DNA of 64,000 nucleotides. It comes from UBA4744 sp963717135 (GTDB taxonomy: Bacteria; Actinomycetota; Acidimicrobiia; Spongiisociales; UBA4744). Shown piece after piece: positions 63,994 to 64,000 of the stretch. Under the pieces are notes generated by a model. The model worked only from the letters and a program-made list of their open reading frames with translations. It had not been told where the DNA came from and did no database searches. Position numbers and translations under genes: made by a program. Positions within the stretch are counted from its first letter, which is position 1. Every line of letters begins with the position of its first letter. The stretch lies in assembly GCA_963717135.1 (NCBI GenBank), contig CAVQVN010000002.1, positions 288,554-352,553 of the forward strand, given 5' to 3'.

Positions 63994-64000
63994 CGTTTCT

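Overview
The window is high-GC DNA from an actinomycete (Actinomycetota). It holds a proteasomal ARC/Mpa ATPase, many Thr-rich-linker lipoproteins, frequent GTG/TTG starts and ATGA start-stop overlaps, a SARP-type regulator, and a secG / solute-binding-protein / tRNA-Leu block. A lineage such as Acidimicrobiia fits better than Streptomyces or Mycobacterium, but that placement is inference. No rRNA or CRISPR was seen, and one tRNA was found (Leu-GAG).

Layout. 0-3 kb: the edge of the proteasome region (ARC, a ferredoxin) and a tRNA T-loop modification operon (ttuB, ttuA, trmI) led by a 32-residue membrane micropeptide. 3-20 kb: housekeeping and peripheral genes, including an MFS exporter, an NfnAB-type transhydrogenase, a VIT-family protein, an amidase lipoprotein, bifunctional FTCD, a Cys-less thiolase-fold protein paired with a DUF35 protein, a beta-propeller lipoprotein and an M28 peptidase. 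21-30 kb: oxidoreductases, an oxidoreductase fragment, a secreted HExxH protein, a substrate-binding lipoprotein whose domain order is circularly permuted, and a SARP-STAND-WD40 regulator interrupted by one extra base.

30.4-43.1 kb is the most unusual part. Two dynamin-like GTPases resembling mycobacterial IniA and IniC are transcribed rightward. A leftward operon diverges from them and encodes an Hsp70 nucleotide-binding domain fused through one membrane span to an extracellular GH99-like domain, then two large repeat proteins (1212 and 700 residues) containing nearly identical 225-bp and 213-bp DNA tandem repeats, then a YkgJ-type cysteine-cluster protein. I read this as an envelope or membrane stress system related to Ini, with new parts.

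43-57 kb: mostly small membrane proteins and single enzymes, a KefB-like antiporter, a site-2 protease and Kup. 57.9-61.8 kb: a small putative integrated element ending at the tRNA-Leu gene, with a SEC-C protein, a short coupled ORF and a frameshifted serine recombinase. 61.9-64 kb: a solute-binding protein and secG, both broken by small indels. Because secG is normally needed, sequencing or assembly error in this end of the window is a real possibility, and every frameshift reported here should be read with that in mind.
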